From Brumimicrobium sp035497735 (lineage in GTDB: Bacteria > Bacteroidota > Bacteroidia > Flavobacteriales_D > Crocinitomicaceae): a DNA stretch of 24,666 nucleotides. The translations under genes and the position numbers were made by a program. This document shows, piece after piece, positions 15,275 through 22,870 of this stretch. The notes under the pieces were generated by a model, which did no database searches, was not told the DNA's origin, and worked only from the letters and a program-made list of their open reading frames with translations. Position 1 is the stretch's first letter. Each line of letters starts with the position of its first letter. The stretch is taken from NCBI GenBank assembly GCA_035497735.1, contig DATJCX010000031.1, forward strand, positions 1 to 24,666, written 5' to 3'.

Positions 15275-16267
15275 GATTGCTTTAATCACATCCTTAATCT
15301 CAATTTGGTTGATATCTTCCAATTTGGGATTTTTTTCGTTATTAATGGTTAATGCAAGGCTATTTTCCCCTAAAGGTGCCCATCTACCTGGATGCATAGG
15401 ACGTAAATCAGTATATAATCCGATGGCCTTCCTTCCCAATGCTGCAGCAATATGAAGCGGTCCAGTACTACAAGCTACCAAGACGTCACACTTAGAAATA
15501 AATGTAACCAACTCTCCCAGATTACTCTTTCCGGAAACATCAATAATAAACTCATTTTCTGGCAAAAACTTTCTAAAGAGCAGACCTTCCTTTTCTGTTC
15601 CCGAAAAGTACACACAATACTTATCAGCGACTAATTGATTGCTTAATTCAACATATTTCTCAATTGGCCACTCTACAGCCGAACCTTGTGACTTAGTATG
15701 TAAAACAACTTTCTTTCTGTCATTGTCAAGAACTCTTTTTAAGAAATTATTCAATGGAGCTTGTGGTGAAAAGTTAGCCAACATAGATTTAAGTTCTGAA
15801 ACTGAAGGTAACTCTTTAACGCCAACTGGTCTTAACAGTTCGAAATTCAATTGTCCTTCATGAAGCACAGAGTTCTTTCTTGTGAAGTTCGGGCGAATAT
15901 TACAAGTTGTCCAATGAAAAAGTCTATGAGAAGTACCAATTCTAGCTGGCACTTTAGCTTTCTTAACGAGTTTTGCCAATTCTTTATTCGGAAAAACATG
16001 AACAAAGACATCAATATTAAGCGCTTTTATTTTTTCTATCTTTTCAGCATCAGACTTGTCTTTCCATTCATCTATATTAACAACTTCATCTAAAAATGGA
16101 TAGCATTTTAATATCTCGTAGGTATATGATTTCCCAAAGAACAAAACTTTTGCTGTTGGATTTTTTTGTTTTATCCAAGCGCAGGTAGGCAATGTTAAAA
16201 TCACATCACCGATACTATCCGTTCGACTAATAGCGATTGTCTTATTCGTTAAATCAATGTTTTTCAT
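15266..16267 (-). CDS. Glycosyltransferase family 9 (heptosyltransferase-like)
   Basis: A 333-residue GT-B enzyme of the ADP-heptose:LPS heptosyltransferase family, expected to add a sugar to lipid A-core at the inner face of the cytoplasmic membrane. The N-terminal motif SIGDVILTLP (18-27) and the donor-binding CSTGPLHIAAALG (266-278), followed by GLYTDLRPMHPGRWAP, are typical of GT9. Its start lies inside the preceding GT2 gene (14-bp overlap), so the two are translated from one transcript. The actual sugar and acceptor cannot be read from the sequence. Confidence 0.88.
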   Translation of the reverse strand: MKNIDLTNKTIAISRTDSIGDVILTLPTCAWIKQKNPTAKVLFFGKSYTYEILKCYPFLDEVVNIDEWKDKSDAEKIEKIKALNIDVFVHVFPNKELAKLVKKAKVPARIGTSHRLFHWTTCNIRPNFTRKNSVLHEGQLNFELLRPVGVKELPSVSELKSMLANFSPQAPLNNFLKRVLDNDRKKVVLHTKSQGSAVEWPIEKYVELSNQLVADKYCVYFSGTEKEGLLFRKFLPENEFIIDVSGKSNLGELVTFISKCDVLVACSTGPLHIAAALGRKAIGLYTDLRPMHPGRWAPLGENSLALTINNEKNPKLEDINQIEIKDVIKAIKK

Positions 16268-17015
16268 GCTGAAGCCTTCTTAATTCTTTATACTTAAAGA
16301 CATTGGATTGTGCTGAAATACGTGCAATAGTGAAACCTGCTTTTCCATCTAAAAAGCCTGCTTTTATAAAATACATTGCAACAAATCTTCCTAAAGCACT
16401 AACATATGGTTTCAGTGGTCCTACCCTTTTTCCTTGATGGAACATTTTCTGGGCTGTTAAGGCAGAATATTTATCTGCTCTGGCTCTGTGTTCTGTTTTT
16501 GAATAATAAGAATAATGCAAAAGATGTCCTGCTAGCAACTTTGGTTTTGGCTGACCTTCGATTATAAGTTCTTCATGAACGAAAGCACCCGACCAATGAC
16601 TCTTTGACTTTGGGAATATACGGGTTTTAACGTCCGGATACCATCCCGAATGCCTTATCCAAGTGCCACAGTAGTTAGTTAACCTATTCACCGAATAAAC
16701 ACCTTCAAATCCCTCCTTTTTTATTCTAGCAACTTCTTGGATCAGTTCTTCATCCAATACTTCATCTGCATCCACTGAGAAGATATATTCATGGGTAGCC
16801 AATTGATTGAGGTAATTCTTAGAATTTGAATAGCCCTCCCATTTCCTTTGTTCGATTCGCACGCCTTTTTCTTTGCAGATATCAACCGTTCTATCAGTTG
16901 AAAAAGAATCCAAAACAATGATTTCATCCGACACTTTTTTTAAAGCGTCAATACAACGACCAATATTTCGTTCTTCGTTTAAAGTAATGATAGTCGATGT
17001 CAACAGATGCTTCAT
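16254..17015 (-). CDS. Glycosyltransferase family 2 (WaaE/KdtX-like)
   Basis: A 253-residue GT-A enzyme. STIITLNEERNIGRCI at the N-terminus, VLDSFSTDRT (34-43) for the nucleotide and VDADE (81-85) as the metal-binding DxD-type motif mark the WaaE/KdtX group, which adds a hexose to the LPS inner core. The C-terminal half has the basic, amphipathic segments usual for these peripheral membrane enzymes. It overlaps the following GT9 gene by 14 bp; the pair probably builds LPS core. A minus-strand -7 box TATATTTG (17055-17062) lies 39 nt upstream. Confidence 0.88.
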   Translation of the reverse strand: MKHLLTSTIITLNEERNIGRCIDALKKVSDEIIVLDSFSTDRTVDICKEKGVRIEQRKWEGYSNSKNYLNQLATHEYIFSVDADEVLDEELIQEVARIKKEGFEGVYSVNRLTNYCGTWIRHSGWYPDVKTRIFPKSKSHWSGAFVHEELIIEGQPKPKLLAGHLLHYSYYSKTEHRARADKYSALTAQKMFHQGKRVGPLKPYVSALGRFVAMYFIKAGFLDGKAGFTIARISAQSNVFKYKELRRLQHEKH

Positions 17016-17075
17016 TTATAATTCACTTTAGGATGCTTTTTAATTTTTAAAGTTCAAATATACCGATAAAAAAGA

Positions 17076-17099
17076 AACCGCACCTATAAAGATGCGGTT
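17076..17099 (-). terminator. Terminator after the peptide-binding lipoprotein gene
   Basis: AACCGCA (17076-17082) pairs with TGCGGTT (17093-17099) over a 10-nt loop; the minus strand then reads TTCTTTTTTATC. The plus strand is also followed by a T run, but no plus-strand gene lies upstream. Confidence 0.8.
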
Positions 17100-17134
17100 C
17101 AATTTTTTCTCATTCTTGCAAGCTGAGAGGAAGT

Positions 17135-18847
17135 TTATTTGTTAATACTTGTATTTAATTCTTTGATAAATATACGAGAAAAATCTAATTGTTCCATCTC
17201 ATTGGTAACAAATTTTCTCACTTTCATATTTACCATGGTGATAAAGTCATCATTAATCAACGGCATAACTACCGCATCGTCAATAACTAATTGGTCACAT
17301 TTTGCAAATAATTCATTCCTTTTAGTCTCATCCGTTTCCACCAATGCTTTTTCATACATCCCATTAAAAACAGGATTATTATAATTAAATGGATTCATTG
17401 AAGCATTCTTTTCACCGATGTTACCACCATAGAATAAGCTTAAGAAGTTTTCAGCATCAGGATAATCTGCAACCCATCCAGTTTTCCAGAAAATCGCATC
17501 ACCAGACGAAACCAATTCTTCTCTTTCCATGAAAGTCACCAATTCGATTGTTACATCAATTCCTAAATTATTCTTTAAAGAAGTAGCAACTGCCTTTCCT
17601 AAAATATGCTGACCTGATCCATCCAAAGCATTGATATATAGTTTTATTTCCGGAAAATCTTTACCTCCTGGATAACCAGCATTCGCTAATAAGTCTTGAG
17701 CTTTTTCAACATCGTAAGAGAATCCTTTAACCTTTTCAATAGGATAGTTTTTCATTTTTGGGACAAATCCATGAACGATTGGCCAACCTTCCCCTTCTAA
17801 CCAGTTATCGATAATCTTTTTTCTATCGATCGCCATATTGAAAGCTTTTCTAATGTTTTTATCAGCAAACAAACCTTCCTTTGTAGCAAATCCATAGTAA
17901 GTAATACTCATACTTGCCTTAGAATCTACTTTGTGTTTGATATTCGCTCCTGCTTGAGCTTCTGGCAATGTACCTAAAACATTTTGCACTTCTTCAACTG
18001 GAATATCCATTACTAGATCAATCTTCTCTGCTCTAAAAGACAACAACTCATCCGTTTTGTTTTGGCTGTATGTCATTGTAATCTTATCCAAGAAAGGAAG
18101 TGGATTACCAAAATCATCTTTATCCCAATACTTGTTATTACGTGCTAAAACGATTTTATCTTCAACCATTTCATCAAGAACAAAAGCGCCAGTCCCAACT
18201 GGGTGAGCATAAATTTCTTTTCCGTATTTATCCATCGCCTCTTTAGGGAAAACACCTAAACTTGAATGTGTCAATACTTTTTCAAATACTGAGAATGGGC
18301 TTTTCAACTCAATTACTAAAGTATAATCATCTATTACCTTTATTCCTTCAACCTCACTCGCTTCGCCTTTATAGTATGAGTCAGCGCCACTGATTTTGTC
18401 TTTTAATAGGAATGGCAATTGATTTAATTCGTCATTAGAACAAGCGAATTCTAGGGAGTATTTAAAATCATGTGCTGTTACCTTTCTTCCTTTACCTTCT
18501 GGAAAGCAAGCGTCATCATGAAAGAACACATCATCTCTCAACTTAAAAGTATAAACTTTTAAATCCTCATCAATATGTGTTTCTTTAGCAATTCCTGGAA
18601 TCAAATCGGTACTCGCTGGATCGATTTTTAGTAACCCTTCAAAAATCTGTGATACTATTCTTGCACCATAGATATCAGTTGTTGCCAAAGGAAAAAGAGA
18701 TTCAACTTTTTCACTTGACATAAAGCGAAATTCTCCTCCGTATCTAACTCCTCCCTTCGCAGTTATTACATTGTCTTCATTAATATCAGATGTACACCCA
18801 AAAAACAAAGGTGAAATCGTCAAAATAAATAATAGTTTTCTTAGCAT
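17135..18847 (-). CDS. Oligopeptide-binding lipoprotein (ABC SBP family 5)
   Basis: The solute-binding component of a peptide/oligopeptide ABC importer, tethered to a membrane. From the chosen start it is 570 residues: MLRKLLFILTISPLFFGC is a lipoprotein signal with C18 as the lipidated residue, followed by the family 5 fold (FMSSEKVESLFPLATTDIYG; DPASTDLIPGIAKE; FHDDACFPEGKGRKVTAHDF; KAFNMAIDRKKI; WVADYPDAENFLSLFYG). The longer frame back to 18928 begins with TTG and would place a long tail before the signal peptide. A -7 box at 18875-18882 implies transcription from about 18869, so the start is the ATG at 18847, or possibly 18865. No permease or ATPase gene is adjacent. Confidence 0.88.
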   Translation of the reverse strand: MLRKLLFILTISPLFFGCTSDINEDNVITAKGGVRYGGEFRFMSSEKVESLFPLATTDIYGARIVSQIFEGLLKIDPASTDLIPGIAKETHIDEDLKVYTFKLRDDVFFHDDACFPEGKGRKVTAHDFKYSLEFACSNDELNQLPFLLKDKISGADSYYKGEASEVEGIKVIDDYTLVIELKSPFSVFEKVLTHSSLGVFPKEAMDKYGKEIYAHPVGTGAFVLDEMVEDKIVLARNNKYWDKDDFGNPLPFLDKITMTYSQNKTDELLSFRAEKIDLVMDIPVEEVQNVLGTLPEAQAGANIKHKVDSKASMSITYYGFATKEGLFADKNIRKAFNMAIDRKKIIDNWLEGEGWPIVHGFVPKMKNYPIEKVKGFSYDVEKAQDLLANAGYPGGKDFPEIKLYINALDGSGQHILGKAVATSLKNNLGIDVTIELVTFMEREELVSSGDAIFWKTGWVADYPDAENFLSLFYGGNIGEKNASMNPFNYNNPVFNGMYEKALVETDETKRNELFAKCDQLVIDDAVVMPLINDDFITMVNMKVRKFVTNEMEQLDFSRIFIKELNTSINK

Positions 18848-18874
18848 GGTTTTGTTATTTTTCATAAAGTATCT

Positions 18875-18882
18875 CAAATATA
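18875..18882 (-). promoter_or_regulatory. -7 box of the peptide-binding lipoprotein gene
   Basis: TATATTTG on the minus strand, 28 nt before the ATG at 18847 and only 10 nt before the ATG at 18865. It lies inside the longer TTG-started reading frame and so argues against that start. Confidence 0.5.
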
Positions 18883-18953
18883 AATATTTAGAAGCGTTAA
18901 TTGTATATTTAATCAAATTAATTTTCAATTAACGCCTGTAAAAATATCTGTAA

Positions 18954-19925
18954 TTAGTACCCTAGTTCTTTTCTAACGCGAGAAAGTGTTTGTTGTGCAA
19001 CTAACCTTGCTTTTTCAGCACCGCTTTTTAAAATCGCATCCACTTCATCTCTGTTTTCCATATAATAGTTAAACTTCTCTCTTTCTACTTTAAATTTCTC
19101 TAAAAGCAATTCGTAGAATTCTTGTTTAGCATGACCGTAACCAAAGTTTCCAGCTCTGTATTTATTTGCCAATGCTTCCTTTTGTTCTGGAGTAGCAATT
19201 AAACTATATAATATAAAAACATTACAATTTGTAGGGTCTTTTGGATCTTCCATTGCTGTAGAATCCGTCTCGATTTTCATCACTTGCTTTCTCAATTGTT
19301 TTTCTGGCAAGAAAATATTGATGTAATTATCTCTAGACTTACTCATCTTCCCGCCATCAGTACCAGGGATAATCATAATTTCTTCTTGAATAACAGATTC
19401 TGGTAAAACCAACAAGTCTTTTCCAACGCTGTTATTTAATTTCTGAGCAACATCCCTCGATATTTCAACGTGCTGTATTTGGTCTTTCCCAACAGGAACT
19501 TGGTTAGCGTCATACATTAAGATATCTGCTGCCATCAACATTGGGTAATTAAATAAACCAGCGTTAACGTCTTCCGTTCGATTTGCCTTATCTTTAAAAG
19601 CATGTGCAAGTGTCAAACGTTGATATTGAAAATGACACATTAAGTACCAAGTCAACTCAGTTACTTCAGGAACATTACTCTGTCTATAGAACACCGTTCT
19701 TTCTGGGTCTAAACCACAGGCAAGCCAAGCTGCAGCAACACCGTAAGTATTCTCTCTTCGAGTCGCACCATCTTTAATTGTTGTTAAAGAGTGAAGATCT
19801 GCAATGAATATGAAAGATTCTGTATCGTCTTTTTTAGTCATTGAAATCGCTGGTAAAATAGCTCCTAATAAATTTCCTAAGTGTGGCACTCCCGTGCTTT
19901 GAACCCCTGTTAGTACGCGTGTCAT
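18954..19925 (-). CDS. trpS: Tryptophan--tRNA ligase
   Basis: Class I synthetase charging tRNA-Trp. The 323-residue protein has the HIGH-type signature PHLGN at 14-18 (in STGVPHLGNLLGA) and KMSKS at 193-197 (GGKMSKSRDN), and residues such as MAADILMYDANQVPVGKDQ as in bacterial TrpRS. Length is normal (E. coli 334). It is the last chromosomal-type gene before the island: its 5' flank becomes island repeat only 30 bp upstream of the start. The best -7 box available to it (19987-19994) lies inside that repeat. Confidence 0.97.
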   Translation of the reverse strand: MTRVLTGVQSTGVPHLGNLLGAILPAISMTKKDDTESFIFIADLHSLTTIKDGATRRENTYGVAAAWLACGLDPERTVFYRQSNVPEVTELTWYLMCHFQYQRLTLAHAFKDKANRTEDVNAGLFNYPMLMAADILMYDANQVPVGKDQIQHVEISRDVAQKLNNSVGKDLLVLPESVIQEEIMIIPGTDGGKMSKSRDNYINIFLPEKQLRKQVMKIETDSTAMEDPKDPTNCNVFILYSLIATPEQKEALANKYRAGNFGYGHAKQEFYELLLEKFKVEREKFNYYMENRDEVDAILKSGAEKARLVAQQTLSRVRKELGY

Positions 19926-19986
19926 AATAAATTTTTAATCTATTTATATATTCAAACTCTATACGATTGTATCGTTATTTTTCTTT

Positions 19987-19994
19987 CAAATATA
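19987..19994 (-). promoter_or_regulatory. -7 box in repeat copy 1, facing trpS
   Basis: TATATTTG on the minus strand, 62 nt before the trpS start. The equivalent site in copy 2 (22401-22408) is TATCTTTG, also a perfect match although the variable positions differ. Confidence 0.5.
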
Positions 19995-20225
19995 CATAAA
20001 ATCTGAAACAAAATAATAACTGTTCCCCTTTTCTTGAAAATGAAACCAATAAAACTAAAATAAAGAAAATTGATGATACAATGAAGTTGAACGAAGCCTA
20101 AGTTTAATAGTGAGGTTAGAGAGGTTTTTGAGTGCTATGGACAACGTATTCATTCGGATTGTGATTGGAGATTGAAAAGCAGTTTTTAAGCGCTTTTTTG
20201 CGCGTATAAAGATTAAAAAAAACAG

Positions 20226-20459
20226 TCATTCATATCGTTTGTTTTTAAATTGCGTTGCCGACAAGACCTTCTTCTCTTTTACGAGATAGTGGAGGTATTG
20301 TTTTAAATCCTCGCTAGTCAACTGGTCCAAGGTTTTGTTTGTATGCAATTCGAAAGATTGCATTGTCTCACAGTAGGATTTCATAGAGTTATCGCTGTAA
20401 TTGCGAATCTCCATCTCTCGTTTTAGCAGCGCAATGGCCGGGGAAAATTTATTTTCCAT
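20226..20459 (-). pseudogene. Truncated tyrosine recombinase (N-terminal fragment), copy 1
   Basis: Seventy-seven codons corresponding to the N-terminal core-binding domain of XerC/IntI-like tyrosine recombinases (MEIRNYSDNSMKSYCETM, then LTSEDLKQYLHYLVKEKK). The sequence leaves the family after VLSATQ and ends in NKRYE and a stop; the catalytic domain with its Arg-His-Arg-Tyr residues is absent. Such recombinases in Bacteroidota are often partners of IS91-type transposases and resemble integron integrases in this domain. The two copies differ by four substitutions in the frame and all four change the amino acid, as expected for unselected sequence. It cannot recombine DNA by itself. Confidence 0.75.
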
Positions 20460-20495
20460 AACTTTTGATTTTAAAATGAAATCTAAAAGTTATGG
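20456..20495. repeat. Palindrome over the start of the recombinase fragment, copy 1
   Basis: CCATAACTTTT (20456-20466) pairs perfectly with AAAAGTTATGG (20485-20495), continuing after a one-base bulge with GATTT/AAATC. The loop is ~7 nt. On the minus strand the ATG lies in the 3' arm, so the hairpin would hide the start codon in mRNA. The copy 2 equivalent is 22867-22907. Confidence 0.8.
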
Positions 20496-20528
20496 AATGT
20501 TTAGGGAATTACCGACTTGGTCGGTTTA

Positions 20529-20656
20529 GTTCAACGGTTAGGCTATGAGCAGTGCGGCAAAAAAACGCAATAATTTTGGGGACAGTACTCATTTTATAAA
20601 TATACGACTGCTTTAGGGTTAAGCACAAATTAAGCATTGCTTATAGCCTCGTGTTG
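20529..20656 (-). other. attC-like imperfect palindrome after the PD-(D/E)XK gene
   Basis: Plus-strand arm GGCTATGAGCAGTGC (20539-20553) pairs fully (two G-T) with GCATTGCTTATAGCC (20634-20648). Outside the stem lie CAAC (20532-20535) and GTTG (20653-20656), so the element is ~125 nt with AAC/GTT ends, as in integron attC sites (VCR type is of similar length). On the minus strand its end reads GTTGAAC, a full match to the R' core GTTRRRY, exactly where repeat copy 1 begins. It overlaps the last codons and the stop of the upstream gene, as cassette attC sites often do. The R'' side is a poorer match to RYYYAAC. Confidence 0.45.
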
Positions 20657-21565
20657 TAGCAAGTTTTTATTTTCGATAATCCAATTTCTTATTCGCTCAA
20701 GGTTTTTTAATCCGTTCTCTACATTATCTATTTGTTTATTAAAATCCTTTGTTCTGTCAATTTTCCCTGAATAAACTCTTATTGAAAAACTTTTACTATG
20801 CTTTTTAAATTCTGCCCATTCAGGAATTTGTTCTTTTATTTTAAATTCAACTTCTTCGGGAAATCCTCTAAAAGTTGCATCCGTATTTCCTTGTCCGAGT
20901 TTATGATAAAAAACTATATTTTCTAATCTGTCGTCAAAGAGCATTGGCCAATCGCTATTGTGAGGGACGATGTCAGGTTCTTTCATTACTAAACTCGGCA
21001 AATTTTCTTCTTTATATCGCCAATAGGAATGCCAAAAGACTTGGACTGGAACGGAATTTACAGGTTGATAACCACGTCTTAATTTTTCAGTAGCGATTTG
21101 CAACAAATTGCTTTTGAACAAATTCCTTCTTGTCCCAACAAATTCAAGTCTTGCGGCAATTTTCTCGTATGACAAGTAATTTTCAAAGTCACTTTGATTT
21201 TCGCAGTAAAGTTTTGGCGCAATCAAGATAGCAAAAGCATTATCACATTCTTTTTTAGTCAAATATTCGTCTGCACGGTTTATGTACCGATTGAATTGTT
21301 CATTTTGAAATGAAGCATCCAATTTGTTTTCAATGAGTACAAATATTTTTTCGTCATTTGAGTTATAGGAAAATAGGATGTCTGTTTCTCCAAGTCCAAA
21401 AGCTGAAATGCTTCTCCAAGCTCCATTTACAGAAGTCAAGTCGGGAAGGTCTAATTCTCTAATAAACCATTCACAAAATGAATTGTCAGTGGATAATTCT
21501 TCGAGTATAATTAAGTCAACATCTCTTTCTCGAATTGATTCGACTGGTATTATGGTTTGTTCCAT
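20630..21565 (-). CDS. PD-(D/E)XK nuclease superfamily protein (island cargo)
   Basis: A 311-residue protein with a PD-(D/E)XK nuclease core in its first third: E22 in the first helix, D62 in GETDILF, E79-x-K81 in LIENKLDA, and Q90 with RY in QNEQFNRY. This is the arrangement of the superfamily members often found in defence and mobile regions. The C-terminal two thirds (HSYWRYKEENLP; FYHKLGQGNTDATFRGFPEE; FSIRVYSGKIDR) look like a second domain that I cannot name. All key catalytic positions are present. The gene lies between two attC-like palindromes on the same strand as the other cargo gene, and its last codons fall within the downstream one. A nuclease role is inference from the motif. 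Confidence 0.75.
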   Translation of the reverse strand: MEQTIIPVESIRERDVDLIILEELSTDNSFCEWFIRELDLPDLTSVNGAWRSISAFGLGETDILFSYNSNDEKIFVLIENKLDASFQNEQFNRYINRADEYLTKKECDNAFAILIAPKLYCENQSDFENYLSYEKIAARLEFVGTRRNLFKSNLLQIATEKLRRGYQPVNSVPVQVFWHSYWRYKEENLPSLVMKEPDIVPHNSDWPMLFDDRLENIVFYHKLGQGNTDATFRGFPEEVEFKIKEQIPEWAEFKKHSKSFSIRVYSGKIDRTKDFNKQIDNVENGLKNLERIRNWIIENKNLLQHEAISNA

Positions 21566-21587
21566 ATTTCTGTTTTCTCAAATTTGC

Positions 21588-21713
21588 CACAACGTTTTTG
21601 GCGCTTTGCGGCGGCCTGTTTGCTAATAGTTTTATCGAAGATACAAACATTTCATTTACATGAATGTAAAAATCGAAGGTTTTTACAGGCTGACCGTCAA
21701 AGGCTGTGTTAGC
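21588..21713 (-). other. attC-like imperfect palindrome after the lipoprotein gene
   Basis: Three paired blocks share a centre near 21652: CTTTG/CAAAG (21604-21608 with 21698-21702), CGG/CCG (21609-21611 with 21694-21696) and GCCTGT/ACAGGC (21614-21619 with 21685-21690), separated by unpaired bases as in attC. The ends carry AAC (21591-21593) and GTT (21708-21710). On the minus strand it reads GCTAACACAGCC at the start, 16 nt after the TAA of the lipoprotein gene, and ACGTTGTGGC at the end, 22 nt before the PD-(D/E)XK start. The R box is only a partial match to GTTRRRY. A simpler 8-bp hairpin (TGTAAAAA/TTTTTACA) lies inside. Confidence 0.45.
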
Positions 21714-21728
21714 GGGTCGGCTTTGTTG

Positions 21729-22343
21729 TTAGCAAGTTTGGTGTATCCATTCGTATTTACCATTTATAAAAGTTATTAATCCGCCACCTTGTTCGTCTGC
21801 ACCCAAAAATATGGAAGGATTTTGAAGCATAACATCTTTGCTTCCAATAACATCTCCATTACCATTATCCTCGAAAATTGTTTCGCTCGTTTCCCTGTCT
21901 TTTACAAGTCCCCAATAGTCAATCCAATCAAATTCTGTCAAATGAGCAAATGATTTACCAAAACCAATCCTAACCTCTTCATTTGTTTTGCCGTGAAATA
22001 TTATAATTCCTGATGTCTCATTTTCTTTTACGTATACAGCTTTATCTTTAATTCCGTCTCCATTAAAATCTGCAATTATAGTGTCAGCAAGACTAAATAA
22101 TGTTGCGTTTTTAAAACTCATATTTAAAGACTCTCGTCTGTATTTTTCTGGATTATAACTACTTTCTTCACCTCCCAACTCTTTTCTTGCTTCAAACTTC
22201 AAAGTGTCATCTTTCTTTTTTAATGACTTCTTAGTGTTATTTGTTATGGATGTTATTGGTTGTTCAGTTGTTTTCTGTTTGGAGTTTGATTCTCCGCAAC
22301 TTAATAAAACCAAAAATGTGAATATGTATATTGTCTTTTTCAT
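21729..22343 (-). CDS. Lipoprotein with EF-hand-like calcium loop (island cargo)
   Basis: A 204-residue predicted lipoprotein: MKKTIYIFTFLVLLSC ends in a lipobox with C16. A low-complexity Thr/Lys/Ser linker (20-48) follows. DFNGDGIKD (92-100) is a DxNxDGxxD calcium-binding loop as in VCBS/FG-GAP repeat proteins, and EDNGNGDVIGSKD may be a second acidic loop. No closer family is recognised. It is the first gene after repeat copy 2 on the same strand, and a -7 box within that repeat (22401-22408) lies 58 nt upstream, so the repeat may drive it. An attC-like palindrome follows its stop. Confidence 0.7.
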   Translation of the reverse strand: MKKTIYIFTFLVLLSCGESNSKQKTTEQPITSITNNTKKSLKKKDDTLKFEARKELGGEESSYNPEKYRRESLNMSFKNATLFSLADTIIADFNGDGIKDKAVYVKENETSGIIIFHGKTNEEVRIGFGKSFAHLTEFDWIDYWGLVKDRETSETIFEDNGNGDVIGSKDVMLQNPSIFLGADEQGGGLITFINGKYEWIHQTC

Positions 22344-22400
22344 TGTAATGTTTTTTTAGCTGACCTATAACTCTATACGATTGTATCGTTATTTTTCTTT

Positions 22401-22408
22401 CAAAGATA
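22401..22408 (-). promoter_or_regulatory. -7 box in repeat copy 2, facing the lipoprotein gene
   Basis: TATCTTTG on the minus strand, 58 nt before the ATG at 22343. It corresponds to the box in front of trpS in copy 1. Confidence 0.5.
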
Positions 22409-22636
22409 CCTAAAATCTGAAACAAAATAATAACTGTTCCCATTTTCTTGAAAATGAAACCAATAAAACTAAAATAAAGAAAATTGATGATACAATGAAG
22501 TTGAACGAAGCCTAAGTAATAGTGAGGTTAGAGAGGTTTTTGAGTGCTATGGACAACGTATTCATTCGGATTGTGATTGGAGATTGAAAAGTAGTTTTTA
22601 AGCGCTTTTTTGCGCGTATAAAGATTAAAAAAATAG

Positions 22637-22870
22637 TCATTCATATCGTTTGTTTTTAAATTGCGTTACCGACAAGACCTTCTTCTCTTTTACGAGATAG
22701 TGGAGGTATTGTTTTAAATCCTCGCTAGTCAACTGGTCCAAGGTTATGTTTGTATGCAATTCGAAAGATTGCATTGTCTCACAGTAGGATTTCACAGAGT
22801 TATCGCTGTAATTGCGAATCTCCATCTCTCGATTTAGCAGCGCAATGGCCGGGGAAAATTTATTTTCCAT
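22637..22870 (-). pseudogene. Truncated tyrosine recombinase (N-terminal fragment), copy 2
   Basis: The same 77-codon fragment as in copy 1, with four amino-acid differences (LLNREM, NSVKSY, TNITLD, VLSVTQ). It stops at the same place, so the truncation happened before the duplication. The catalytic domain is missing. Confidence 0.75.

Larger units (their letters stand above)
19955..20537 (-). repeat. Island direct repeat, copy 1 (583 bp)
   Basis: About 98% identical to 22369-22949, with roughly nine substitutions and three small indels. It contains a truncated tyrosine recombinase frame (20226-20459), a 40-nt palindrome across that frame's start (20456-20495), a hairpin ACCGAC-TTG-GTCGGT near one end (20511-20525) and ACGAT-TGT-ATCGT near the other (19963-19975). 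Shared sequence ends at GTTCAACGG on the right and AACTCT on the left. The 300 bp 19926-20225 between trpS and the recombinase fragment hold no other gene. It looks like a non-autonomous mobile unit or cassette. Confidence 0.9.

Noticed and set aside
17135..18928. Longer form of the peptide-binding protein starting at 18928
   Set aside because: It begins with TTG, would bury the lipoprotein signal 27 residues inside, and contains a -7 box downstream of its start.
20161..20220. GCGC-T6-GCGC in the repeat as a terminator of the recombinase fragment
   Set aside because: The stem is only 4 bp and there is no proper T run after it on the minus strand.
20226..20459. Recombinase fragment as a small functional protein, for example an accessory DNA-binding factor
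   Set aside because: It ends abruptly within the core-binding domain, and the four differences between copies are all amino-acid changing. Pseudogene is simpler.
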